NCBI GenBank assembly: GCA_041667115.1
Contig: JBAYFO010000009.1
Coordinates: 17,643-81,642 of the forward strand
Length of the DNA: 64,000 nt
Reading direction: 5' to 3'
From: UBA1563 sp041667115
GTDB taxonomy: Bacteria > Bacteroidota > Ignavibacteria > Ignavibacteriales > Ignavibacteriaceae
In this document: positions 15,122 to 23,960 of the stretch, piece after piece
How the letters are laid out: each line of letters starts with the position of its first letter
Position numbering within the stretch: the stretch's first letter is position 1
Translations under genes and position numbers: made by a program
Notes under the pieces: model-generated
The model's input: only the letters and a program-made list of their open reading frames with translations
Told to the model about the DNA's origin: nothing
Database searches by the model: none

Positions 15122-18100
15122 TTGATTACCACCCTTTTCAAGCAATTAGTACATGATTTTCTTTCCGAGACAAGAGACAGTTATCTAATTTCTCCACTTC
15201 ACGGCGCTTCCAAAAGTCTTTTTGTTAAAGAACTTTTTGAGAAGGAAAACCAAATTGTAGTTCTGCTGCCAAGCGCACAATCAGTTTTGGAGATAAATGT
15301 TGAACTAAGCATACTCGATCTTTCCGAATATCTTTTACCTATTATAGAATTAAAAACCGAAACGCTTCAAGAAAAACTAACAGAACTTTCTAAACGCGAT
15401 AAGTTCATACTCATTTCAACGTACGAATTGCTTACTTGTTCGCTACCTTCCAAGCAAGTTGTGGAACAGAATACAACTAAAATTACTGTCGGAGGAAGTT
15501 TAACATACGGCGACTTAATTGAATATTTTAATCTACTGAATTACAACCGCGATAAATTTGTTGAAGATCCGGGAGATTTTTCCGTCCGCGGCGCAATAAT
15601 TGACTTCTGGTCCTACAGCGAAAAGATGCCGGTGCGCATTGAGTTTGACGGCGATTTTATTGAGTCGATCCGCTTCTTCGATCCCGAAAGCCAGCGCTCG
15701 ATTGAAAAAACAATTGAAGTAACTATTGCGGGGAGTTTGGAACAGAACAGTCAGCAGTCAGCAGTTGGCAATGGGCAGTCGGCAATGGACAGTCAGCAAT
15801 CAGCAGTCGGCGGTCGGCAATCCGATATTTTTGAGTATTTGACAAATCCGGTTATTCTTGCTTCATCTTACGAGCTGAGCAATTTGGGAAGAGAAGATTC
15901 TACTAGCAATTCTTCAATTTCTAATAAAGAAAAAGTTGATGATGAGTTCAACGAAATTCTTGAAGAACTTGAAATAAATCAACCGACAACGGACAACCTT
16001 CCACTAACAACTGACCACCATCAACTAACTATTTCCTCTACCTCAGCCCGCTGGATCATTGAAGAAGAAATTGGTACATCAGAAAATAAAATTGAGTTGG
16101 GATTTGCAGAAGCGCCGGTAATAAAATCGAATTACAAAATTTTAACAAACACTCTGCTTCAATTTGAAAAAGAAGATTACAAAATATTTATTGCCGCCGA
16201 AAACGATTTGCAGACCAACCGGCTGAATGAACTGTTTTCCGAATTGAGTGAAGAGATTTCATCCTTTATTGATGAGGGGAAAATCAAAATATTTTCGCTT
16301 GCGGTTAAAGACGGATTCATCAATAAAAAAGAAAAAGTTCTGCTGCTCACCGATTACCAAATGTTTAGCAAACCATACCGCACAAAACTTCCTTCGCACA
16401 AACCGGCAAAGAAAAACCGGAACAAGGAATTCGCCTCAATTAAACCGGGCGATTTTATTGTGCATGAAGAATTTGGAATCGGAAGATACGGAGGGCTTGA
16501 GACCATCAAGATCGGTGAAGCCGAACAAGAATCGATGAAACTTTTTTACAGCGACGGCGGAGTGGTATACGTCAACTTAAATTATCTCCATCTTGTAAAA
16601 AAATATTCATCGAAAGAGGGAATAACTCCATCGCTTTCAACGCTAGGTTCAAGTGATTGGAGCAACACTAAGAAAAAAACGAAGAAGAAAATCAAGGAAG
16701 CAGCGCGTGAACTTATAGTTCTCTATGCGAAAAGAAAAGCGGCAATCGGTTTTGCTTTTAGTGATGATTCCGTTTGGCAGAAAGAATTGGAAGCGTCTTT
16801 CATTTACGAAGATACTCCCGACCAGGCAAAAGTGACGGAAGAAGTTAAACAGGATATGCACGCTGTTAGTCCGATGGATAGACTTGTTTGCGGTGATGTT
16901 GGTTTTGGAAAAACTGAAATCGCCGTTCGAGCCGCATTCAAAGCGGTGCAAGACGGGAAGCAGGTTGCGCTGCTCGTTCCCACAACAATTTTGGCGGAGC
17001 AGCATTACAATACTTTTGTTGATCGGCTTTCGCAGTTTCCTGTTAAAGTTGCGGCGCTCTCACGTTTTCAAACAAAAGCGCAGCAAAAAGAAATTGTTGA
17101 ACAGTTGGCGCAAGCGAAAGTTGATATTGTTATCGGTACGCACCGGCTTCTTTCAAAAGACATTAAGTTTAATGATTTGGGTTTGCTCATCATCGATGAA
17201 GAACATCGCTTTGGCGTTATGGTTAAAGAGAAGCTGAAAGCGCTGAAAGTTAATGTTGATACGCTCACGCTAACCGCAACTCCGATTCCGCGTACGTTGA
17301 ATTTATCACTGCTTGGCGCGCGCGATCTATCAATCATTGCAACTCCGCCGCCAAACCGTCAGCCGATTTACACGATCGTTTCAACGTTTGATATGGCGAA
17401 AGTTAAAACATGGATTTTGAACGAACTGCACAGGAACGGACAAGTTTATTTTGTGCATGACCGGGTTCAATCGATTGAAAAATTCTCCGGTTACTTGTTG
17501 CGGTATATGCCGGAAATAAAAATCGGGATTGCTCACGGACAGATGAAACCGGCGCAGCTTGAAGAAATTATACACGGGTTTCTCAACCGCAAATTTGATG
17601 TGCTTCTTTCAACAAAAATTATTGAATCGGGAATTGATATTCCGAATGTGAACACGATGATCATCAACCGCGCGGATAGATTTGGACTTGCAGAACTGCA
17701 TCAACTGCGCGGACGCGTTGGCAGAAGTGACCGCCAGGCATATGCTTATTTCTTGGTTCCTTCGATGGAAGGAATAAATAAAAAAGCTCTCCGCCGTTTG
17801 CAGGCGATCGAAGAATTTTCGGATATCGGAAGCGGGTTCAATCTTGCCATGCGCGATCTTGAAATTCGCGGAGCCGGAAATTTACTCGGAACAGAACAAA
17901 GCGGATTTATCAACGATGTCGGTTTTGATCTCTTCGTTAAAATGATAAACGAAGCCGTTGAAGAATTGAAGTATGAAGAATTTAAAGAAGTATTTGAAAA
18001 TCTTCCAAAGCCGCAGGAGCGAACGGATCCAACAATTGACGCATATTTTGAAATTGGAATTCCTACCGCATTCATGCCGGATCAAATGGACCGATTAAGT

Positions 18101-18511
18101 TTTTATACAGCGTTGTTCGGCGTAAAAAGCTTAAATGAAATTGAAGAAATAAAAGAAGAAATTATCGATCGTTTTGGCGATCTGCCGATTCTTGTCCGCC
18201 GTTTAATGGCAATGGCTTTGTTAAAATATTTTGCTTCGCGCGCATTATTCGAGCGAGTGATTATTCAGCGGAAAAATATTTTTCTCATTCTGCCCAAAGG
18301 TGCAAAGCAAGATTATTATCAAATCCGCTTTGTGGAAATGATGCATTACATTTTGGAGAAGTATAAAGACAAAGTTAAATTCCAGCAGCAAAAAGATTCA
18401 ATGAAGTTGGCAATAGAGAACCGGTTTGAATCACCTGAAAAGACGGTTGAGTTTTTGATTAAATTCAGCAAAGAGATAGCGGAGTTGTTCAAGAATTTGG
18501 ATCCACAATAG
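15122..18511 (+). CDS. mfd: Transcription-repair coupling factor Mfd
   Basis: ATP-dependent translocase that removes RNA polymerase stalled at DNA lesions and recruits UvrA. The 1129 residues hold the UvrB-like N-terminal module, an RNA-polymerase-interaction domain of CarD type (GDFIVHEEFGIGRYGGLE, about 442-459), Walker A G-D-V-G-F-G-K-T (about 590), DEEH box IIDEEHRFGV (about 692), TATPIPRT, GRVGRSDR and the C-terminal TRCF domain. The start is a TTG at 15122; no ATG lies in a suitable position. Two linkers of the N-terminal module (about residues 210-233 and 287-303) are made of degenerate 7-base tandem repeats kept in frame, which is unusual. Confidence 0.95.
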   Translation: MITTLFKQLVHDFLSETRDSYLISPLHGASKSLFVKELFEKENQIVVLLPSAQSVLEINVELSILDLSEYLLPIIELKTETLQEKLTELSKRDKFILISTYELLTCSLPSKQVVEQNTTKITVGGSLTYGDLIEYFNLLNYNRDKFVEDPGDFSVRGAIIDFWSYSEKMPVRIEFDGDFIESIRFFDPESQRSIEKTIEVTIAGSLEQNSQQSAVGNGQSAMDSQQSAVGGRQSDIFEYLTNPVILASSYELSNLGREDSTSNSSISNKEKVDDEFNEILEELEINQPTTDNLPLTTDHHQLTISSTSARWIIEEEIGTSENKIELGFAEAPVIKSNYKILTNTLLQFEKEDYKIFIAAENDLQTNRLNELFSELSEEISSFIDEGKIKIFSLAVKDGFINKKEKVLLLTDYQMFSKPYRTKLPSHKPAKKNRNKEFASIKPGDFIVHEEFGIGRYGGLETIKIGEAEQESMKLFYSDGGVVYVNLNYLHLVKKYSSKEGITPSLSTLGSSDWSNTKKKTKKKIKEAARELIVLYAKRKAAIGFAFSDDSVWQKELEASFIYEDTPDQAKVTEEVKQDMHAVSPMDRLVCGDVGFGKTEIAVRAAFKAVQDGKQVALLVPTTILAEQHYNTFVDRLSQFPVKVAALSRFQTKAQQKEIVEQLAQAKVDIVIGTHRLLSKDIKFNDLGLLIIDEEHRFGVMVKEKLKALKVNVDTLTLTATPIPRTLNLSLLGARDLSIIATPPPNRQPIYTIVSTFDMAKVKTWILNELHRNGQVYFVHDRVQSIEKFSGYLLRYMPEIKIGIAHGQMKPAQLEEIIHGFLNRKFDVLLSTKIIESGIDIPNVNTMIINRADRFGLAELHQLRGRVGRSDRQAYAYFLVPSMEGINKKALRRLQAIEEFSDIGSGFNLAMRDLEIRGAGNLLGTEQSGFINDVGFDLFVKMINEAVEELKYEEFKEVFENLPKPQERTDPTIDAYFEIGIPTAFMPDQMDRLSFYTALFGVKSLNEIEEIKEEIIDRFGDLPILVRRLMAMALLKYFASRALFERVIIQRKNIFLILPKGAKQDYYQIRFVEMMHYILEKYKDKVKFQQQKDSMKLAIENRFESPEKTVEFLIKFSKEIAELFKNLDPQ
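15749..15822. repeat. Heptamer array in frame inside mfd (array 1)
   Basis: Ten consecutive 7-base units with no slip: AGTCAGC twice, then AGTTGGC, AATGGGC, AGTCGGC, AATGGAC, AGTCAGC, AATCAGC, AGTCGGC, GGTCGGC. Because seven is not a multiple of three, the protein repeats every seven residues (SQQSAV, GNGQSAM, DSQQSAV, GGRQS). The array lies in a linker before the conserved DIFEYL segment. Confidence 0.9.
15981..16030. repeat. Heptamer array in frame inside mfd (array 2)
   Basis: Units AACCGAC, AACGGAC, one 8-base unit, ACTAACA, ACTGACC, ACCATCA, ACTAACT. Read on the other strand they resemble array 1 (GGTCAGT against AGTCAGC), so the two arrays are roughly inverted relative to each other. 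They encode the polar stretch QPTTDNLPLTTDHHQLT in a second Mfd linker. Confidence 0.75.
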
Positions 18512-18596
18512 TTTTTGGCGAATTAATGTTAATTTTTTTTAAGGAATTATTTCGGAAGAAATAGCGTTATTTATTAAAAGATTATAGAGGTTTTTC

Positions 18597-19580
18597 ATGT
18601 ACGACATTCTCATCATCGGCGCCGGACCGGCGGGCATCAGCATGGCTGTTGAAGCGGTTCACTCCGGTATCGATTCATCAAAAATTTTATTGCTTGAAAA
18701 GGCGGAAGAGCATTCTTTCTCAATAAAAAAATATTATCCCGACAACAAATTAGTCACCGCTAATTTTAAAGGATTTGAAGCAAAATGCACCGGCGTGATG
18801 TGCATTCCCGATTTAACCAAGCACGAAACCATTTCTTACCTTGATAAAGCGATCGAAGAAAATCATCTGCAAGCAAAGTATGGTGAAACCGTTTGGAAGC
18901 TGCATCAAAATAAAGATAAATCATTCATCGTTTATACGGATAAAGGAGAATATCACACTAAAATTGTTACGATTGCTATAGGCATTTTAGGTAAACCGAA
19001 TAAACCGGAGTACAAAATACCCGCTTCGTTAAAAAATTCTGTTTTCTTCGATGTGACGACGAAGGAAATGACAAACTCAAAAGTTCTTGTAGTTGGCGGA
19101 GGCGATTCAGCTTCGGAATACTGCCAATACTTATCGCAAGCCGGTAACACCGTTTCGTTAAGTTACCGGAAAAAAGAATTCTCACGGATGAATGAGATTA
19201 ACCGCGTAAGCATCTTAGCGCTTGAAGAAGAGAAAAAAGTAAATATTTTATATGAATTGGAAGTCCTTTCAATTGAAGATAAAGAAGGAAAACCGTTCGT
19301 GACATTTAAGAATGAAAAAGATTCTGCGCAAAGTTTTGATAATGTTATCTTAGCGCTTGGCGGAACAACTCCTTCCAACTTTTTGAAAATGATCGGGATT
19401 GAATTCGACGGGGAGGAACCAATTGTAAAAGAACACCATGAAACTTCTGTGCAAGGATTATTTTTGCTTGGTGATTTAACCGCAGGAACAAAGGGTGGTT
19501 CCATTATTTGGGCGTTCAATTCATCCCGCAATGCGATGATGAAGATTTGTACGGATTATCTTAGCTGCAATATTTCCTAA
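18597..19580 (+). CDS. FAD/NAD(P)-dependent oxidoreductase, thioredoxin-reductase-like
   Basis: A flavoprotein of 327 residues in the pyridine-nucleotide-disulfide oxidoreductase class II fold. The FAD-binding G-A-G-P-A-G is at residues 8-13, the NAD(P) site G-G-G-D-S-A near 167 and the second FAD contact GDLTAG near 297. It lacks the C-x-x-C active site of thioredoxin reductase, so it is not a classical TrxR. It could be a ferredoxin-NADP reductase-like or bacillithiol/other disulfide reductase-type enzyme, and I cannot decide from sequence. It stands alone after mfd and converges with the ParE-type toxin gene, leaving one base between their stops. Confidence 0.82.
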   Translation: MYDILIIGAGPAGISMAVEAVHSGIDSSKILLLEKAEEHSFSIKKYYPDNKLVTANFKGFEAKCTGVMCIPDLTKHETISYLDKAIEENHLQAKYGETVWKLHQNKDKSFIVYTDKGEYHTKIVTIAIGILGKPNKPEYKIPASLKNSVFFDVTTKEMTNSKVLVVGGGDSASEYCQYLSQAGNTVSLSYRKKEFSRMNEINRVSILALEEEKKVNILYELEVLSIEDKEGKPFVTFKNEKDSAQSFDNVILALGGTTPSNFLKMIGIEFDGEEPIVKEHHETSVQGLFLLGDLTAGTKGGSIIWAFNSSRNAMMKICTDYLSCNIS

Positions 19581-19581
19581 A

Positions 19582-19872
19582 CTAACTTCGCTTTTGCCAG
19601 TTCTTAGGATTTCTCCTTGTATGAAAGACAGCAATTATTCTAATTTCATCTTTCAGACTTTCATACAAGATTATGAAGGGGAATTTTTTTAAAACGGTTT
19701 TTCTTAATTGTTTGTAAGTGATGGGAAATGAGTCGGGATTTCGATTGATTCTATTTACGGCTTCGTCAATGCACCGAACAAATTCTATATCAAGCCCGAT
19801 GCTTTGTTTGCTGTACCACAATACGGCTTCATTAAATTCAACTTCTGCTTCTGGATGAAAAGTGATTCGCAC
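19582..19872 (-). CDS. ParE/RelE-family toxin
   Basis: A 96-residue protein of the RelE/ParE superfamily. The start ITFHPEAEVEFNEAVLWY, the middle NRNPDSFPI and the end LKKFPFIILYE...IRIIAVFHTRRNP-x-W all match plasmid-stabilisation ParE-type toxins. Members either poison DNA gyrase or cleave mRNA; the sequence alone does not decide which. The start is a GTG at 19872, directly abutting the stop codon of the upstream antitoxin gene with no gap. Confidence 0.88.
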   Translation of the reverse strand: MRITFHPEAEVEFNEAVLWYSKQSIGLDIEFVRCIDEAVNRINRNPDSFPITYKQLRKTVLKKFPFIILYESLKDEIRIIAVFHTRRNPKNWQKRS

Positions 19873-20100
19873 TTAACTGGCTTTTCTTTTTAGAAATTCG
19901 GATTTGATTTCTTCCCAACTCCTGCCCTGGTTCGGATTTTCGGTATAAGATTGTATTCTTCTATCCAATTCATCTTGTTGAGTTTGAGTAAGTTCAAAAC
20001 TTTCATTCTCTATGGCGATGCTGTCCCAAATCTCTTCAACTAAAAGAATTTTTTCCGAGAGACTTAGAGCGTTAATCTGGTTTATTAATGTGTTTTCCAT
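19873..20100 (-). CDS. Addiction-module antitoxin (TIGR02574-like)
   Basis: A 75-residue acidic protein with the pattern of the putative addiction-module component family: an N-terminal helix ending LSLSEKILLVEEIWDSIA, then LTQTQQDELDRRI and NPNQGRSWEEIK. These proteins pair with a downstream ParE/RelE toxin, as here (0-base spacing). It is expected to bind and neutralise the toxin. There is no recognisable DNA-binding domain. Confidence 0.85.
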   Translation of the reverse strand: MENTLINQINALSLSEKILLVEEIWDSIAIENESFELTQTQQDELDRRIQSYTENPNQGRSWEEIKSEFLKRKAS

Positions 20101-20177
20101 TTTGATTCTTAATTCTTGTGAAACTTTTCAGATAAAATAATTTAATAATTTTCATTTTGCAACTCGCAAGAAGAGTT

Positions 20178-21191
20178 TTAACCTATCTGCTTTTGAACCA
20201 GTCTTTTCAACGCTTCAACCCACGCGTTGGAATCATTTAAACTTTCAACAAGTTGGACTTTTTCTCCTCCGTGCTCAACAAAAAGCTGCTGGTATTCATG
20301 CCCGATCTCGATAATGGTTTCAAGACAATCTGCTACAAACGCAGGACTGAAAACCAATAATTTTTTTGCCCCTTTTTTTGCCAATTCAATTATGGTTTTA
20401 TCGGCAAACGGTTCAAGCCAGTTTTTATCAAGACGGGACTGAAAGCAGACCGTATATTTTTCTTTTGGAAGATTTAGTTTTCCGGCGATCAATCTTGTTG
20501 TTGCATAACAGGCTGCTTTGTAGCAAAATTTATTTTCCTCAGTAATTTCATTTTCACAGTTGTGGTCTGCACAAGGTTTGCCGTCAACGTAAACTTTATC
20601 AACTTGGCGGATTGGCAATCCATGGTAGCTGAATAAAATGTGGTCGTACTCGTTAATATTATATTGTTTCCCTTTTTCAACAAAACAATTGATAAATCCT
20701 TCATCGTCATAAAATTGAGAAAAAGTTTTTATTTCGGGAATTACCCACCACTTACGAATGATCTTCATAGCTTTCTCAATTGCCGAGCCGGTTGTTGCAG
20801 AGGCATATTGTGGAAACAACGGGAAGAGAAGGAGGTGCGAATAATTTTTCTTTCGCATTTCTTCCAAAACATTTTCCATGCTTGGTTTTCCATATCGCAT
20901 TGCAAGACAAACATCAACTTCACCGGCAAAACTTTTCTGCAATTTTTTTTGTAAGCTTTGGCTATAAAGGAGAAGTGGCGAACCATCTTTCGTCCAAAGC
21001 TGCTGATAAATTTTTGCTGATTTCGGTGCCCGGAACGGAACGATAATTCCATTTACAAGAAAAAATCTGGCAACCGCCGGAATATCTATTACCCGCGGAT
21101 CATTGAGAAATTCCGAAAGATATTTCCGTACATCTTTAACCGACGGGCTATCGGGAGTTCCGAGTTGAATGAGCAAGACACCTGTTTTCAT
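20178..21191 (-). CDS. hemH: Ferrochelatase
   Basis: Inserts Fe(II) into protoporphyrin (or coproporphyrin) in the last steps of haem synthesis. The 337 residues begin with the typical GVLLIQLGTPDSPSVKDVRKYL and contain the metal-site His in F-S-Y-H-G-L-P (about residue 190) and the Glu in DCLETIIEIG (about 289). A Cys group (C-x5-C around PCADHNCENE and C-Y-K-A-A-C near 208-230) could hold an Fe-S cluster or simply be variable. Its start overlaps the stop of the upstream oligopeptidase gene (ATGA, 21188-21191), so the two are translated together. hemB lies about 5 kb away on the other strand. Confidence 0.94.
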   Translation of the reverse strand: MKTGVLLIQLGTPDSPSVKDVRKYLSEFLNDPRVIDIPAVARFFLVNGIIVPFRAPKSAKIYQQLWTKDGSPLLLYSQSLQKKLQKSFAGEVDVCLAMRYGKPSMENVLEEMRKKNYSHLLLFPLFPQYASATTGSAIEKAMKIIRKWWVIPEIKTFSQFYDDEGFINCFVEKGKQYNINEYDHILFSYHGLPIRQVDKVYVDGKPCADHNCENEITEENKFCYKAACYATTRLIAGKLNLPKEKYTVCFQSRLDKNWLEPFADKTIIELAKKGAKKLLVFSPAFVADCLETIIEIGHEYQQLFVEHGGEKVQLVESLNDSNAWVEALKRLVQKQIG

Positions 21192-23308
21192 TTTTCTATT
21201 CCAAGTAAGTTAAAGAAGAACGCATACTGCAACGCGGTTCGTTTGAAACGTTTAAATCTTCCCGAAGCTCCGCCATGGCCCGATTCCATATCGGTATCGA
21301 GCAGAAGAAGATTTTTATCCGTTTTCATCTCGCGGAGTTTTGCTACCCACTTTGCCGGCTCCCAATATTGAACTTGAGAATCGTGCAAACCTGCGGTTAC
21401 TAACAAATTGGGATATGCTTTCGCTTCAACATTATCATAGGGCGAATAAGAGAGCATATAATCGTAATAATCTTTTTGATTTGGATTTCCCCACTCGTCA
21501 TACTCGCCGGTTGTAAGGGGAATTGATTCATCAAGCATAGTTGTTACAACATCAACAAAAGGAACCGCCGCCGCTACGCCTTTAAATAAATCGGGACGTA
21601 AATTTATTACCGCACCCATCAACAAGCCGCCTGCGCTTCCGCCGTATGCAAAAAGTCTTTGCGGATTTGTGAATTTCTGTTTGATCAATTCTTCCGCGCA
21701 TGAAATAAAATCAGTAAACGTATTTTTCTTTTTGAAAAATTTTCCATCTTCATACCATTGCCTGCCGAGTTCCTGCCCGCCGCGGATATGAGCTATCGCA
21801 TAGACGAAACCTCTGTCGAGCAAACTTAAACGAACAGAACTAAATGTTGGATCGGTGCTGATGCCGTATGAACCGTATCCATAAAGCAGTAACGGGTTGT
21901 TACCATTTTTCTGCAATCCTTTTTTATAAACCAATGAAATAGGAATTTGAGTTCCATCTGCTGCCGTGGCAAAAATCCGTTCTGCATGGTAGTCTTGTGG
22001 ATTATAATTTCCGACCACTTCTTCTTGCTTTAACAGCGCTCGTTCTTTTGTCAGCATGTTAAAATCAAAAGTCGAATTTGGAGTAGTAAGCGAAGAATAT
22101 CCGAATCGGAAGGTGTCCGTATCAAATTCGGGATTTACCGAAGCATAAACAAAATAGGTTTGCTCATCAAACGGAATTAAGTAATCACTTTTGTCTTTCC
22201 AATTAATAATGCGGATTTGTGTTAATCCATTTTTCCGTTCATGTACAATTAAATAATTTTTGAATATTTCAATTCCTTCAAGCAGCACATCTTTTCTGTG
22301 GGGAATTACTTCCGTCCAATTTTCTTTTGTAGTTTTATCGGTCGGAGTTTCCATCAAACGGAAGTTTATCGCATCAAGATTTGTAACGATGTAAAATTTA
22401 TCCCCGAAATGATCAACCGAATATTCAAGGTTTTTTTCTCTCGGCTGAATTATTTTGAATTCACTCTCCGGTTTATCAGCCTCAACAAAACGATATTCAT
22501 TTGAAAGCGTGCTGCGCGACCCGATAACGATAAATTTTTCTGATTTCGTTTTATAAACGAAAGTGCTGAACGTTTCATCGGCTTCGTGATAAACTTCTTT
22601 ATCGAGAGAAGTTTCTGTCCCTAAAATATGTTTAAAAATTTTATATGGACGCAATGCTTCATCCTGCATCGAATAAAAAATTGTCTTGTTATCGTTCGCC
22701 CAAGTAATATTTCCGGTTGAAAGAGGAACATGATCTGAAAGCGTTTTTCCGGTTTCCAAATCTTTAATGAAAATGGAATATTTTCTTCTGCCGAGCGTAT
22801 CGATTCCGTAGGCAAGTAAATTATTATTTGAACTCACATCCAAACCAACCACCTGACAGAAACTATGTCCGGCGGCAAGTTCATTCACGTTCAGCATTAT
22901 TTCTTCAGCGCCATCGAGTGAACTTTTTTTGCGGCAATAAACAGGATATTCTTTTCCTTCATCATATCGAGTATAGTAGAAATATCCATTGTGCTTGTAG
23001 GGAACCGACATATCGGTCTGTTTTATTCTTCCGATAATTTCATCATACAATTTTATCTGAAGAGCCTCCGTCGGCTTCATTACGGCTTTGGTATAAGCAT
23101 TTTCAGCGTTCAAGTAATCAATTACTTTTGGATTTTCTCTTTCGTTCAGCCAGTAATAATTATCTGCCCGGGTAGTTCCGTGCTTCATCAATTCTTTTTT
23201 TATTTTTTCTGCTTTTGGCGGAATCAACTCATTTCCTTTCATTTGTTGAGAGTAAAGCATATTTAACAAAAGACTAAACACGAAAATGATGGTGAAAAGT
23301 TTCTTCAT
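21188..23308 (-). CDS. ptrB: Oligopeptidase B-like S9 family serine peptidase, exported
   Basis: Prolyl-oligopeptidase-family enzyme of 706 residues: an N-terminal signal peptide (MKKLFTIIFVFSLLLNMLYSQQ), a seven-bladed propeller and a C-terminal alpha/beta hydrolase domain. The Ser nucleophile lies in G-G-S-A-G-G (about 556), Asp in LHDSQV (about 643) and His in SGHGGASGR (about 678). The DNYYWLNERENPKVIDYL start and the ESGHGGASGR end are typical of oligopeptidase B, which cuts short peptides after Arg/Lys. Export to the periplasm is suggested by the signal peptide and differs from E. coli OpdB. It is coupled to hemH by a 4-base overlap. Confidence 0.9.
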   Translation of the reverse strand: MKKLFTIIFVFSLLLNMLYSQQMKGNELIPPKAEKIKKELMKHGTTRADNYYWLNERENPKVIDYLNAENAYTKAVMKPTEALQIKLYDEIIGRIKQTDMSVPYKHNGYFYYTRYDEGKEYPVYCRKKSSLDGAEEIMLNVNELAAGHSFCQVVGLDVSSNNNLLAYGIDTLGRRKYSIFIKDLETGKTLSDHVPLSTGNITWANDNKTIFYSMQDEALRPYKIFKHILGTETSLDKEVYHEADETFSTFVYKTKSEKFIVIGSRSTLSNEYRFVEADKPESEFKIIQPREKNLEYSVDHFGDKFYIVTNLDAINFRLMETPTDKTTKENWTEVIPHRKDVLLEGIEIFKNYLIVHERKNGLTQIRIINWKDKSDYLIPFDEQTYFVYASVNPEFDTDTFRFGYSSLTTPNSTFDFNMLTKERALLKQEEVVGNYNPQDYHAERIFATAADGTQIPISLVYKKGLQKNGNNPLLLYGYGSYGISTDPTFSSVRLSLLDRGFVYAIAHIRGGQELGRQWYEDGKFFKKKNTFTDFISCAEELIKQKFTNPQRLFAYGGSAGGLLMGAVINLRPDLFKGVAAAVPFVDVVTTMLDESIPLTTGEYDEWGNPNQKDYYDYMLSYSPYDNVEAKAYPNLLVTAGLHDSQVQYWEPAKWVAKLREMKTDKNLLLLDTDMESGHGGASGRFKRFKRTALQYAFFFNLLGIEK

Positions 23309-23459
23309 TTTGCTTCCTCAAAAGTTGTTTGATGTTTTATTGAACAAAACTAGACGTTCTTTCTCTCAATTACAAAGAAAATATTCGGTAAAGTCTAGGT
23401 TGGAAAAATTCTATTAAGGATATTTGGAAGAACAAATATCAACTTTTTTGAGAAAAAGC

Positions 23460-23867
23460 ATGTATACAGCCTACGAAACAGAAATTGCAATTCGTCCTGA
23501 TGATATTGATTTAAACAACCATGTACACAACACAAAATATTTAGAATACGTTTTTGCAGCCCGTTATATTCAAATGCGAGACGGGTATAAGATGTCGATG
23601 CAGAAGTTTTGGGAACGGGAATTAAACTGGGTAATCAGTGTTACGCATATTGAATACAAACGTTCGATAAAACTTGAGGATAAAATTATTGTCCGAACAC
23701 AAATTGGTGAAGTTAGCGGTGCGCAGGCAAAAGTCCTCTTTTTTATTTTGAACAAAGAGACAAACAAAGTCGCTTCGGAAGGGTATTTAGTCTATACGAT
23801 GATTTCCACAAAAAGCGGCAGACCCGTAAGAATCCCCGACGACATAATTGAAATGTATTCAAAGTAA
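23460..23867 (+). CDS. Acyl-CoA thioesterase, 4HBT hotdog family
   Basis: A 135-residue single-hotdog protein. YETEIAIRPDDIDLNNHVHNTKYLEYVFAARY matches the 4-hydroxybenzoyl-CoA thioesterase/YbgC/FadM motif with the catalytic Asp in D-I-D-L-N-N-H-V-H-N. It is expected to hydrolyse an acyl-CoA or acyl-ACP thioester; the substrate is unknown. The frame is open to a TTG at 23424 that would add 12 residues and has AAGGA only three bases before it. I prefer the ATG at 23460 because the family starts just before the first strand. Confidence 0.87.
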   Translation: MYTAYETEIAIRPDDIDLNNHVHNTKYLEYVFAARYIQMRDGYKMSMQKFWERELNWVISVTHIEYKRSIKLEDKIIVRTQIGEVSGAQAKVLFFILNKETNKVASEGYLVYTMISTKSGRPVRIPDDIIEMYSK

Positions 23868-23960
23868 AGAATTTAAATATAGACAGCAGTGAAAAAGATT
23901 CGTTTCGATTTCGCTAATTTTTCTCATTGGTTCTCAATTAATTAGGAGTTAATCATAAAA

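Noticed and set aside
15749..16030. Frameshift or assembly error in mfd caused by the repeats
   Set aside because: The frame stays open through both arrays and all later helicase motifs are in frame, so the gene appears intact.
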